A stretch of 64,000 nt of DNA from Lachnospiraceae bacterium (GTDB taxonomy: Bacteria > Bacillota > Clostridia > Lachnospirales > Lachnospiraceae): positions 1-64,000 of the forward strand of contig SVDN01000005.1 of the NCBI GenBank assembly GCA_015057825.1. Direction: 5' to 3'. Below, piece after piece: positions 52,101 to 59,757 of this stretch. Under the pieces are notes generated by a model that saw nothing but the letters and a program-made list of their open reading frames with translations, made no database searches and had not been told where the DNA came from. Each line of letters starts with the position of its first letter. Position 1 is the stretch's first letter. The position numbers and the translations under genes are program-made.

Positions 52101-53846
52101 TTATTGATTTAGTACCCATGCACCGGCATTTTCCTGTGCATGCTTCATTTCTTTGTATATTCCGCCTCTGCCTTCAAGCTCCGAGGCTCTTCCCTGTTCT
52201 TTTACGACTCCGTCTTTCAAAACAACTATTTTATCGGCGCCGGAAATTGTCCTGAGCCTGTGGGCAATCACCATTACCGTTTTTCCTTCTATCAATCTCG
52301 ATACAGCGCTTTGTATAACTGTTTCGTTTTCAGCATCTAAGGATGCGGTGGCTTCATCCAAAAGTATTACCGGTGCATCTTTCAAAAATGCTCTGGCAAT
52401 GGATATCCTCTGTCTTTCACCTCCCGAAAGTTCGTTACCGTTTTCTCCGATTATTGTGTTATATCCATCGGGCATTTTATTTACGAAATCGTCGCAATTT
52501 GCAAGACGTGCAGCTCTTAGCACCTCTTCGTCGCTTGCGTCTTTTTTGCCTATTCTGATATTTTCCATAACCGAATTATTAAACAATGTTACATCCTGAA
52601 AAACTATGGAATAATAGTTTAACAAGGTTTCGGGGTCTATTTCCGCGATATTTCTTCCTCCGAATCTTATGCTGCCTTTTGTGGCGTCCCAAAATCTTGC
52701 CGCAAGCCTTGAAACAGTGGTTTTTCCGCCGCCCGACGGTCCTATAAGCGCCGTTACTTCACCCTGCTTTGCCGTAAAGGTTACATCTTTTAGCACATTT
52801 TCTCCGTCATCATACGAAAATCCCACATGATTAAATTCTATGTCGTATCCATTAGGCTCAAAACGCGTATCGCCTTCCTGTTTCTTTGTGTCATTCATCT
52901 CGTTTGTTCTGTCGATGTTTACCTGCATTGCATTTATTGCTCCAAGATTTATGAAACTTCCGCTCATTGGTTCATATATGCGGGATACTACCAAAATGAA
53001 AGCAAAAAACGAAATAAGCGACAACTCTCCGTTAATCAGCATTGAAGCGCCCAAAAGTACGGTTGTTGCGATTCCTACCTTTAAAAACATTTGCGCCGGT
53101 ACCACAAATGCTGCCACTCCCAGCTCAGCTATTATAGATTCTTTTTCAAAATCCACAATCTTGCCATCAAGTTCTTTCAAGGCAGCATCCTCTGCATTAT
53201 AACTTTTCAAATCTCTCATGCCCTCGATTATTTCCTGAATTCCGTCTTCCAGACTGATTCTCTTGTTTTGCTTTCTTTTATTAAAATAATTCTGAGCTTT
53301 TTTAGAAAGCGCTACGGCCAAAAGCGCAATAGGTATAACCCATATGGCGGCAAGAGCCATTTTCGGGTTGTATATTATAAGGCCCACAGCCACTATTATT
53401 GTGGAAATAATCGAGCCGTAAAATTGTGGCATCTGGTGTGAAAATGTCTGCTCGATGGTTGTGCAGTCACCAAGTATATTTGTTGTAAGATCCGATAAAT
53501 CCTTTTTTCCGAAGAAGGATAAAGGCAGCTTTCTTAAGGACTCCGCAAGTCTTACTCTTCTGTTTCCCGACTCTTTGTAGGTCGTGTAAAACGTTGTATT
53601 GTACTGGATAAACTGGGTCATATAAATAAGCGCTATCACCACAACTATAGCCACAATGTAAAACGGTATATTTCCCTTTGGTATAACCCCGCTTAGCAAA
53701 TCGTTGGTAACAAAATATAAAAGCCCTACCGGGAGCATCAAAACCATGTCACCGATTGTGCACATTGCAACCGCTTTTATAAAATCCTTTGCACCTTGCC
53801 TTGAAAGTGCGTATTTTCTCATCAATCTCTCAAGCACTGATTCCAC
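52101..53846 (-). CDS. ABC exporter half-transporter (second of pair)
   Basis: 581 residues, with a six-span membrane domain (about 1-310) and a nucleotide-binding domain with Walker A GPSGGGKTT, signature LSGGERQR and VILLDEATASLD. The start is uncertain among GTG 53846, GTG 53837 (AGGTGG well placed) and ATG 53822. It overlaps the upstream half-transporter by 17 bp, so the two form a heterodimer. Pairs of this kind (IrtAB/YbtPQ class) are often metal-regulated and move siderophores or peptides; the metal-type operator upstream supports such a role. Confidence 0.9.
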   Translation of the reverse strand: MESVLERLMRKYALSRQGAKDFIKAVAMCTIGDMVLMLPVGLLYFVTNDLLSGVIPKGNIPFYIVAIVVVIALIYMTQFIQYNTTFYTTYKESGNRRVRLAESLRKLPLSFFGKKDLSDLTTNILGDCTTIEQTFSHQMPQFYGSIISTIIVAVGLIIYNPKMALAAIWVIPIALLAVALSKKAQNYFNKRKQNKRISLEDGIQEIIEGMRDLKSYNAEDAALKELDGKIVDFEKESIIAELGVAAFVVPAQMFLKVGIATTVLLGASMLINGELSLISFFAFILVVSRIYEPMSGSFINLGAINAMQVNIDRTNEMNDTKKQEGDTRFEPNGYDIEFNHVGFSYDDGENVLKDVTFTAKQGEVTALIGPSGGGKTTVSRLAARFWDATKGSIRFGGRNIAEIDPETLLNYYSIVFQDVTLFNNSVMENIRIGKKDASDEEVLRAARLANCDDFVNKMPDGYNTIIGENGNELSGGERQRISIARAFLKDAPVILLDEATASLDAENETVIQSAVSRLIEGKTVMVIAHRLRTISGADKIVVLKDGVVKEQGRASELEGRGGIYKEMKHAQENAGAWVLNQ

Positions 53847-55647
53847 CTACTTTCCATTCTATGGTCGTACCGTATTCATCCCATAATTTCTTGTACAATC
53901 CGCCTTTATTTATAAGTTCTTTATGGTTTCCGATTTCAACAGTTTTTCCGCGATCCATAACTATGATTTTGTCCGCATTTTGTATGGTTGTAAGCCTGTG
54001 AGCAATCATTATTACCGTCTTGTTTTTCGCAAGCTTTGCAAACGATTGCTGTATAAGATATTCATTCTCCGGATCGGCAAACGCCGTAGCTTCGTCCAGT
54101 ACAACAACCGGTGCATCTTTCAAAAATGCCCTTGCAATGGCAATTCTTTGCATTTCTCCTCCGGAAAGATAAACACCCTTAGTGCCTATTACGGTATCTA
54201 TTCCGTCCTTAAGCTTTTCTAAAATGCCTTCGCATTTGGCATCTTTCAAAGCTGCCAAAACTTCTTCCCTACTTGCATCCGGTTTTCCGAGTTTTACATT
54301 CTCATATATGCTTTTTTTAACAAGTCTGCTGTCCTGGAATACATAAGAAATAGTGTTCATCAATGTTTCTTTGTCTATTTCCTTAACATCAACCCCGCCT
54401 ATTTTAATGCTTCCCTCGGTAACATCCCAAAATCTTGATATCAAGCCCGCGATTGTGGATTTTCCTCCTCCGGACGGACCTACAAGAGCCAACACCTTTC
54501 CCTTTTCGGCCGTAAAAGATACGTTTTCCAATGCCTGTACATTGCTGTTTTCATAGCTGAAGGATACATTTTCAAACGAAACGTCATAACCGTTCTGAGC
54601 CAATTTTTCGGCAATATGATTATCGTTTTGCTTTTCGTTTCCAAAAGGCTTTAACTCCATTATGTCATCAATGCGCTTTAGGGCATCTTTTACCTGCATG
54701 GAGCCATCCGCCATATACATAACCCTCATAAGCGTTGTTGTTATTATCGGAGTGAATATTACATAAAATATAAAGTTTAATGTCACATCGGCCGTTACCG
54801 AACTTCCGCCATTTGTAAGTATCAAGACAAGCACAATCAAAAACGCAAACGCACTGTTTATAAATGTCAAAAACATTATCATTGCCGGTCTGCATTGTTT
54901 TGTATATCCGATACAAAATTTTCCGTAATTGTCTATTGATTTTTTGAATTTTGAAAATGAATACACCGTTTGACCGAATGTCTTTACCACAGGAATTCCT
55001 CTGACATATTCCACCGCCTCATTGTTCATGTCTTCCAATGCATCGGTGTACTTTCTCATTGATTCCTGCATAACCGGACCAATCATTTTCATCATGGACA
55101 AAAGTGCAAGGATAATCGGCAAAATAGATACAAGTCCGAATTTCCAATCAATAATAAACATAATTGCCACCATTCCGACAGGTGTAGCTATTGCCCCTGC
55201 CATATCGGGCATATTGTGAGCCAGATAAGTTTCAGCCGCACCGCTTGTATCGGCTATTATTTTTCTGACCCTGCCGCTTCCCATTTCATCATAAAAACCT
55301 ACCGGAAGCTTTGTTATGTGTTTAAGCAACATTCTCTTTATAGCACTTCCTATGCGAAATGCCGCAAGATGCGAGCACATCAGCGCCCCAAAATACACAA
55401 TCATTGTAACTACCGAAAACAATACCGCCATTTTCGCATAATGACCTATCATCGTTGCCTCTTCAAAGTTTGGGGCAACGTTTATTACATCTCTTATAAT
55501 AAAGAATATGTATATAAGAGGTAACAAAGCTATAAGTGCACTAAGGAAAGAGCCTATTACCGAAAGATAAATAAGAATCTTCCTTTTTCCCGCAAATTCC
55601 GTCAGCCTTTTAAAATCAGACTTAACTTTCATTTTCTGCGTGTTCAT
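53830..55647 (-). CDS. ABC exporter half-transporter (first of pair)
   Basis: 605 residues: membrane domain (about 20-330) and ATPase domain with Walker A GPSGGGKST, signature LSGGEMQR and VVLDEATAFADPE. AAAGGAGG precedes the ATG. The gene follows the ZIP transporter by about 100 bp, and a GTTAG-N6-CTAAC-like site lies between them (55691-55706). With the next gene it forms a YbtPQ/IrtAB-like heterodimer. Direction and substrate are not visible; a metal-linked role is inferred from the operator and the ZIP neighbour. Confidence 0.9.
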   Translation of the reverse strand: MNTQKMKVKSDFKRLTEFAGKRKILIYLSVIGSFLSALIALLPLIYIFFIIRDVINVAPNFEEATMIGHYAKMAVLFSVVTMIVYFGALMCSHLAAFRIGSAIKRMLLKHITKLPVGFYDEMGSGRVRKIIADTSGAAETYLAHNMPDMAGAIATPVGMVAIMFIIDWKFGLVSILPIILALLSMMKMIGPVMQESMRKYTDALEDMNNEAVEYVRGIPVVKTFGQTVYSFSKFKKSIDNYGKFCIGYTKQCRPAMIMFLTFINSAFAFLIVLVLILTNGGSSVTADVTLNFIFYVIFTPIITTTLMRVMYMADGSMQVKDALKRIDDIMELKPFGNEKQNDNHIAEKLAQNGYDVSFENVSFSYENSNVQALENVSFTAEKGKVLALVGPSGGGKSTIAGLISRFWDVTEGSIKIGGVDVKEIDKETLMNTISYVFQDSRLVKKSIYENVKLGKPDASREEVLAALKDAKCEGILEKLKDGIDTVIGTKGVYLSGGEMQRIAIARAFLKDAPVVVLDEATAFADPENEYLIQQSFAKLAKNKTVIMIAHRLTTIQNADKIIVMDRGKTVEIGNHKELINKGGLYKKLWDEYGTTIEWKVGGISA

Positions 55648-55690
55648 ATAAACAACCTCCTTTTAATAAACATTTCCAACGGCAAAATTA

Positions 55691-55706
55691 GTTTGTATAT
55701 GCTAAC
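55691..55706 (-). promoter_or_regulatory. GTTAG-N6-CTAAC-like site upstream of ABC exporters
   Basis: Read on the plus strand: GTTTG-TATATG-CTAAC, 9 of 10 positions of the motif. A hairpin with CCGG and GGAGA/TCTCC pairing lies next to it (about 55706-55738) without a clear T-run. Confidence 0.5.
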
Positions 55707-55746
55707 CGGTGGAGAGAATTTAAATCTCCCCAAGCCGGATTAATAG

Positions 55747-56526
55747 CTATCCAAGTCCCACATCCAAAACCATCATCGTAGCAAATCCCAAAGCAAAGCA
55801 TACGGTTCCCACATTTGTATGACTACCCTCAGCCATTTCGGGAATAAGCTCTTCTACCACAACATAAAACATAGCTCCCGCAGCAAAGGCAAGAAGATAA
55901 GGTAAAACCGGCAAAAATACTCCGGCTGCAAATATCATAAGAACGGCCCCTATCGGTTCCACAGCACCTGATAAAATGCCATATGCAAAAGTTTTTGATT
56001 TTTTCATTCCTTCTGCTCTAAGCGGCATTGAGACAATTGCACCTTCAGGAAAGTTTTGCAATGCAATTCCGATTGAAAGTGCCAAGGCACTCATTAAAGA
56101 TATTTCATCTTTTCCGTACAACCATCCGGCATAAACAATTCCCACTGCCATGCCTTCCGGCAGATTATGAAGTGTAACCGCAAGCACAAGTTTTGTGGTT
56201 TTTTTTAGGCCTACTTTAGGGCCCTCTTCCACACTATCCTGATGCATATGTGGAATTATCGTATCAAGAATCAGCAAAAACAACATTCCGATAAGAAATC
56301 CCACCGTCGCAGGTACAAAGGCGATTTTTCCCAAGTCCTTTGACTGTTCGAGTGCCGGAAGAATAAGACTGAAAAAGGCTGCCGCAACCATAACACCCGA
56401 AGCAAAACCGCTCATAGCTTTTTTTAATTTGTCACTTATCTTACGCTTTATAAAAAATACGCATGCTGCTCCAAGACTTGTTCCCAGAAAAGGAATCAGC
56501 ACACCCTGTATAACGTTAACCGGCAT
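55747..56526 (-). CDS. ZIP-family metal transporter
   Basis: 259 residues from ATG 56526, set by AGGAGG; a longer frame starts inside the operator. Eight membrane spans. A histidine in IPHMHQDS lies in the loop, and the metal-binding motifs HNLPEGMAVGI (span 4) and LQNFPEGAIVS (span 5) are present. ZIP proteins import Zn, Fe or Mn into the cytoplasm. The promoter has a GTTAG-N6-CTAAC operator just after the -10, so metal-dependent repression is likely. Confidence 0.93.
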   Translation of the reverse strand: MPVNVIQGVLIPFLGTSLGAACVFFIKRKISDKLKKAMSGFASGVMVAAAFFSLILPALEQSKDLGKIAFVPATVGFLIGMLFLLILDTIIPHMHQDSVEEGPKVGLKKTTKLVLAVTLHNLPEGMAVGIVYAGWLYGKDEISLMSALALSIGIALQNFPEGAIVSMPLRAEGMKKSKTFAYGILSGAVEPIGAVLMIFAAGVFLPVLPYLLAFAAGAMFYVVVEELIPEMAEGSHTNVGTVCFALGFATMMVLDVGLG

Positions 56527-56568
56527 AAAACAGCCTCCTATTTTGTACGTTACTGCCATGTTTTGCAA

Positions 56569-56622
56569 GTTAGTGTATGCTAACTCATTAGGATATTATA
56601 ACACTCTTATTTTTTAAGTCAA
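56569..56622 (-). promoter_or_regulatory. ZIP promoter with metal-type operator
   Basis: Minus strand TTGACT (56622-56617), 16-bp spacer, TATAAT (56600-56595). GTTAG-TGTATG-CTAAC (56569-56584) follows the -10, covering the start of transcription. It is the same motif as in the DUF2325 promoter. Confidence 0.72.
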
Positions 56623-56785
56623 CTATTAAAAAGTATAGGTTTGTTAAATAAAAAAGGATTCTTCACTTCTTCAGAAATTTAGCCTTTTAAAGGTCCTGCA
56701 GCTGACGAAATACTTTCCGTCACTCTGCTCGGTCAACCCACGTTTTTAAAAGCTATTGCTTTAGAACCAGACAAAGAACCATCTT

Positions 56786-56995
56786 CTATATCATATTTGG
56801 ATTATCGCTTCTTCCTACAAGATAGTCTATCGATACGTTAAAATAATCGGCAAGTTGAATCAAAGTATCATAATCAGGTTTTCGAACACCACTTTCAAAT
56901 CTACTAATAGAGTTTTGAGGAATACATAGCTCTATTGCCAACCTTACCTGTGACAAATGTTTATTCTTTCTTAGCTCTTTTAACCTAAATTTCAT
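56786..56995 (-). CDS. XRE-family transcriptional regulator, 69 residues
   Basis: ATG 56995 is set by AAGGTGA; an in-frame GTG three codons earlier is the ribosome-binding site itself. The protein is one helix-turn-helix domain: LSQVRLAIELCIPQNSISRFESGVRKPD, then YDTLIQLADYFNVSIDYLVGRSD, typical of SinR/phage-repressor-like regulators. It is divergent from the lipoprotein gene, with a 15-bp-arm palindrome between. It probably represses itself and the lipoprotein-nuclease pair. Confidence 0.88.
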   Translation of the reverse strand: MKFRLKELRKNKHLSQVRLAIELCIPQNSISRFESGVRKPDYDTLIQLADYFNVSIDYLVGRSDNPNMI

Positions 56996-57031
56996 AATAA
57001 TCACCTTGCGTAAATTATCCCAAAATGGTAT

Positions 57032-57064
57032 ATTAAAAATATCCCAATATGGGATATTTTTAAT
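57032..57064. promoter_or_regulatory. Perfect 15-bp-arm palindrome between XRE gene and lipoprotein
   Basis: ATTAAAAATATCCCA-ATA-TGGGATATTTTTAAT, with a further half-site ATCCCAAAATGG at 57018-57029. It is a probable operator for the adjacent XRE protein. Confidence 0.75.
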
Positions 57065-57076
57065 CTGAGGTGTTTT

Positions 57077-57793
57077 ATGAAAAGATTTGTTTTATTTCTT
57101 ATTGTTATAATCGCTGCATTTTCGATATGCGGATGTTCTAAAAATAATAAGAGTGATGATGGTTGGACCTATGAAGAGATGTCTGAACGCTTTGGTGGTG
57201 TAATTAGCGACGAATTTATATCTATTCGCGATTGCTTAAATACTCTATCTTGGAATAATTATCATATAGAAGGATATATTACTGAAATTAATTATTCCGA
57301 TATTCTTATTGCAGATTCACTTGATGAGGTAAGCGATAGATATACAGTCAGTATATTTGTTGGTGAAGAGTACGTTAATTATAATATAGGCGACTATGTG
57401 TATATATCCGCCGAAAGCCCAAACAAATATTTGTTTGGTTATGAAGAGCTAAGAAATTATAATCTCAAAGCCTCCTCAAATTACGAAGGAACTTATGTAT
57501 CATCAATTGCGATAGATGACGACTATAGTTCAGTGTACGACAGCATTATTCTGTTTAACAAAATATATGAAGAAACCCAATTTAAAACAGAAGGTGTTAT
57601 TTATGCTCAAGACAATTACTACTATCTTTACCCATCTGATAAAAGCAAAAGCGAAGATCCCTATTTAAGAATAAGATTAATACTATCTGATGATACTGAT
57701 CTTATTATCGGAGAAAATGTGTCTATAGTTGGAAATCCTGTAGATGAGTTCTTTGGTCAAGCATTAAGAAATGTTTATATAACCAAAAACTAG
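57077..57793 (+). CDS. Lipoprotein of unknown function
   Basis: 238 residues. A signal peptide ends in lipobox ICGC (about residues 17-20). The mature part is rich in Asp, Tyr and Ser and repeats a beta pattern with two OB-fold-like halves (YHIEGYITEINYSDILIADSLDE and FKTEGVIYAQDNYYYLYPSD). GAGGTG precedes the ATG. It lies under a strong palindromic operator and 43 bp before a nuclease-like gene. No family was recognised. Confidence 0.75.
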   Translation: MKRFVLFLIVIIAAFSICGCSKNNKSDDGWTYEEMSERFGGVISDEFISIRDCLNTLSWNNYHIEGYITEINYSDILIADSLDEVSDRYTVSIFVGEEYVNYNIGDYVYISAESPNKYLFGYEELRNYNLKASSNYEGTYVSSIAIDDDYSSVYDSIILFNKIYEETQFKTEGVIYAQDNYYYLYPSDKSKSEDPYLRIRLILSDDTDLIIGENVSIVGNPVDEFFGQALRNVYITKN

Positions 57794-57836
57794 CAGCAAA
57801 ATTAAAAAGATACTTTTACATTAAGGTGAATATTAT

Positions 57837-58316
57837 ATGATTTTATTGGGTATTATAATTGTTTTCGGTATGATAAAAGTGATTTTTGCTATTATTATTG
57901 GTATAAGCCACGCAGTTATCTCATCAGTAGACGATAAAATTGCCACTTCAACGTCACATAATACCACACCATTTCGGGCAGATATGTCCGGTTTGGAATA
58001 TGAACAGTATTGCGCAAATGTTTTAGAGAAATATGAATATTCCAATATCTCGATTACCCAAACAACAGGTGACCAAGGTGTTGATATTTTAGCACAAAAA
58101 GATGGTATTAAATGGGGGTTTCAGTGCAAACACTATTCCTCTCCGGTTGGAAATAAGGCAATACAAGAGGTTTATGCCGGAGCAAGCTACTATAAGTGTT
58201 TAAAAGCTGCAGTAATTACAAATAATAACTATACAAAATCAGCATATGAACTAGCAAATCAATTAAATGTTGTTTTAATGAAATGCGACTCAAGCGGCTT
58301 GAAAGTTTTAAATTAA
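57837..58316 (+). CDS. Mrr-like restriction endonuclease domain protein with N-terminal membrane span
   Basis: 159 residues. A hydrophobic stretch (residues 2-30) suggests a membrane anchor. From about 50 the Mrr_cat fold follows: SGLEYEQYCANVL, then TTGDQGVDILAQKDG and GFQCKHYSSPVGNKAIQEV, giving the D...QxK catalytic set. Such proteins bind and cut DNA, sometimes modified DNA, or act as defence effectors. AAGGTGA precedes the ATG. The structured element copy B begins about 35 bp after its stop. Confidence 0.85.
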   Translation: MILLGIIIVFGMIKVIFAIIIGISHAVISSVDDKIATSTSHNTTPFRADMSGLEYEQYCANVLEKYEYSNISITQTTGDQGVDILAQKDGIKWGFQCKHYSSPVGNKAIQEVYAGASYYKCLKAAVITNNNYTKSAYELANQLNVVLMKCDSSGLKVLN

Positions 58317-58350
58317 TCATGTATTACCTATAAAATAATATCAAAAGGTC

Positions 58351-58650
58351 CTGTATAATAGGTGCACATTCACATTGGCCGCCGTTAAATGCCGTGAAAA
58401 TAATATTTGTTTTAAAACCATAAAGTGAGATTTTAGAACATGTTGGAAAATCTATTTAAAGAAGCAAGGATTGGACAGGACGTCCAATCCAGGCGAACTT
58501 GAGCCTGGATGGCGAATGTGAGCCGGTTGCGGACTGATGTAGATGCAAAGATTGATTTTCCTTACTTGTTCTTAATCGAACGACCGGTTTAAAACAAATA
58601 TTATTTTCAGGCATAAAAAAGGCGGCGCCTCAATAAATAAAGTGCCGCCT
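58351..58650 (+). repeat. Structured intergenic element, copy B
   Basis: About 300 bp, homologous to 29494-29798. Its arms are ATGCC-g-TGAAAATAATATTTG (from 58389) and CAAATATTATTTTCAGGCAT (to 58614). Their outer 10 bp differ from copy A but still pair, and the hairpin GCC-TGGAT-GGC (58503-58513) is GAC-AGGAT-GTC in copy A, a paired change. The 23-bp hairpin at 58468-58490 is identical in both. The flanks CACATTCACATT (58365-58376) and the terminator at 58620-58650 are also shared. It lies 3' of the Mrr-like gene. Confidence 0.75.
58614..58650 (-). terminator. Terminator of the cytidylate-kinase-like gene
   Basis: Minus strand AGGCGGCACT pairs with GAGGCGCCGCCT around TTATTTATT, followed by TTTTTT. 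It is the counterpart of the terminator at 29495 in element copy A. Confidence 0.82.
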
Positions 58651-58693
58651 GATAGGCAATTATTATTTACCCCAACTCTTTACAAAGAGCCAA

Positions 58694-59752
58694 TTATTCT
58701 TCATCTTTATTATAAACTTTAATCTTGTCATCAAACAGTTTAAGTATTACTTCAACGGTTCCGTTAACCCCGTAATTTGCACTGTTTAAAGTCAAATCAA
58801 AGTTTGATGCGTTTTCCCATTCCTGACCGGTATATCTTTTATATTCATCTGCCCTGAATTTATCAACCTTCTTCACAAGCTTCTTGGCCTGGCTGAGCGT
58901 AAGTTCCGGACGTATATTTGAAATACGTCGTACTCTTTGTTCAAACGGTGCCGAAATAAAAATACTTATGTGAGGAATTCTTGCATTGGTAAGAATAAAG
59001 TTTGCACAACGTCCCATGATTACAAAGCTTTCGCGCTTTGCCATTTCCACAATAAGTTCGCTTTGGTTAAAAAACATTGCATCAGCTCTGGGAAGTCCGT
59101 GAAAACGTTTAAAATCGCTGGCCAGCTGTTTAAGAGAAAATTTCTCGTCATCAAAGGCTTTTCCGTCATATACACTTGTATCGGCCGCATCGCTTCTTAC
59201 AAGCGTGCCGTCTTTCATTTCCTTTGTATTGGTTACTTCCAGCCTCTTGGATACCTCGTTGAATATTTCCACATCATAGTAGTTAATGTTAAGCTCGTTC
59301 GCCAGAGAAAAACCTATTTCGCTTCCGCAACTACCATGAGTTCTTCCCACGGTTATAATCTTGTGCTCCATGAGCTCAAAGCGTTTATTGATTGGCATTG
59401 CGATAATTCCGGTACGATTTGCATCCAAAATATCCACACGGGTATAATTATCAGCAATACTTTTGGTAAGCCCCATTATTGCAAGATATTCGCCTCTGAT
59501 ATGTGCATACTCTTTCTCGGAAACATTCTTTAATGTCTTTGCCATATTTACAATAAGAGCCATCTCATCGCGAAGCACATGATCTGTATTTTGCGATGCC
59601 AAAAGATTTTGTATATAGCGAATGTTTCTTTCTTTGTCGCCATTATACACTCTTCCCAAAGATGAACCTGTCTTTTTGTAAACCTCCGCATCCAGGTTAT
59701 ATATGCGCTCTGCGGTTGTTCTTAATAATTCTTCATCAATTTTAATTGCCAT
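58694..59752 (-). CDS. Cytidylate kinase-like family protein with N-terminal helical domain
   Basis: 352 residues. Residues 1-125 are a helical domain without a recognised family. From about 130 the cytidylate-kinase-like fold begins with ITVGRTHGSCGSEIGFSLANEL, a P-loop variant typical of this family, and continues with FVIMGRCANFIL and the Arg-rich lid. It could phosphorylate a nucleoside monophosphate, but the substrate is unknown. It starts 5 bp after the antiporter stop with GGGGG overlapping that gene, so they are co-translated. Confidence 0.82.
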   Translation of the reverse strand: MAIKIDEELLRTTAERIYNLDAEVYKKTGSSLGRVYNGDKERNIRYIQNLLASQNTDHVLRDEMALIVNMAKTLKNVSEKEYAHIRGEYLAIMGLTKSIADNYTRVDILDANRTGIIAMPINKRFELMEHKIITVGRTHGSCGSEIGFSLANELNINYYDVEIFNEVSKRLEVTNTKEMKDGTLVRSDAADTSVYDGKAFDDEKFSLKQLASDFKRFHGLPRADAMFFNQSELIVEMAKRESFVIMGRCANFILTNARIPHISIFISAPFEQRVRRISNIRPELTLSQAKKLVKKVDKFRADEYKRYTGQEWENASNFDLTLNSANYGVNGTVEVILKLFDDKIKVYNKDEE

Positions 59753-59757
59753 AACCG

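Noticed and set aside
56650..56690. Possible minus-strand terminator of the XRE gene (AAAAGG and CCTTTTTT arms)
   Set aside because: The stem has several internal mismatches and lies about 100 bp after the stop; too weak to list as a feature.
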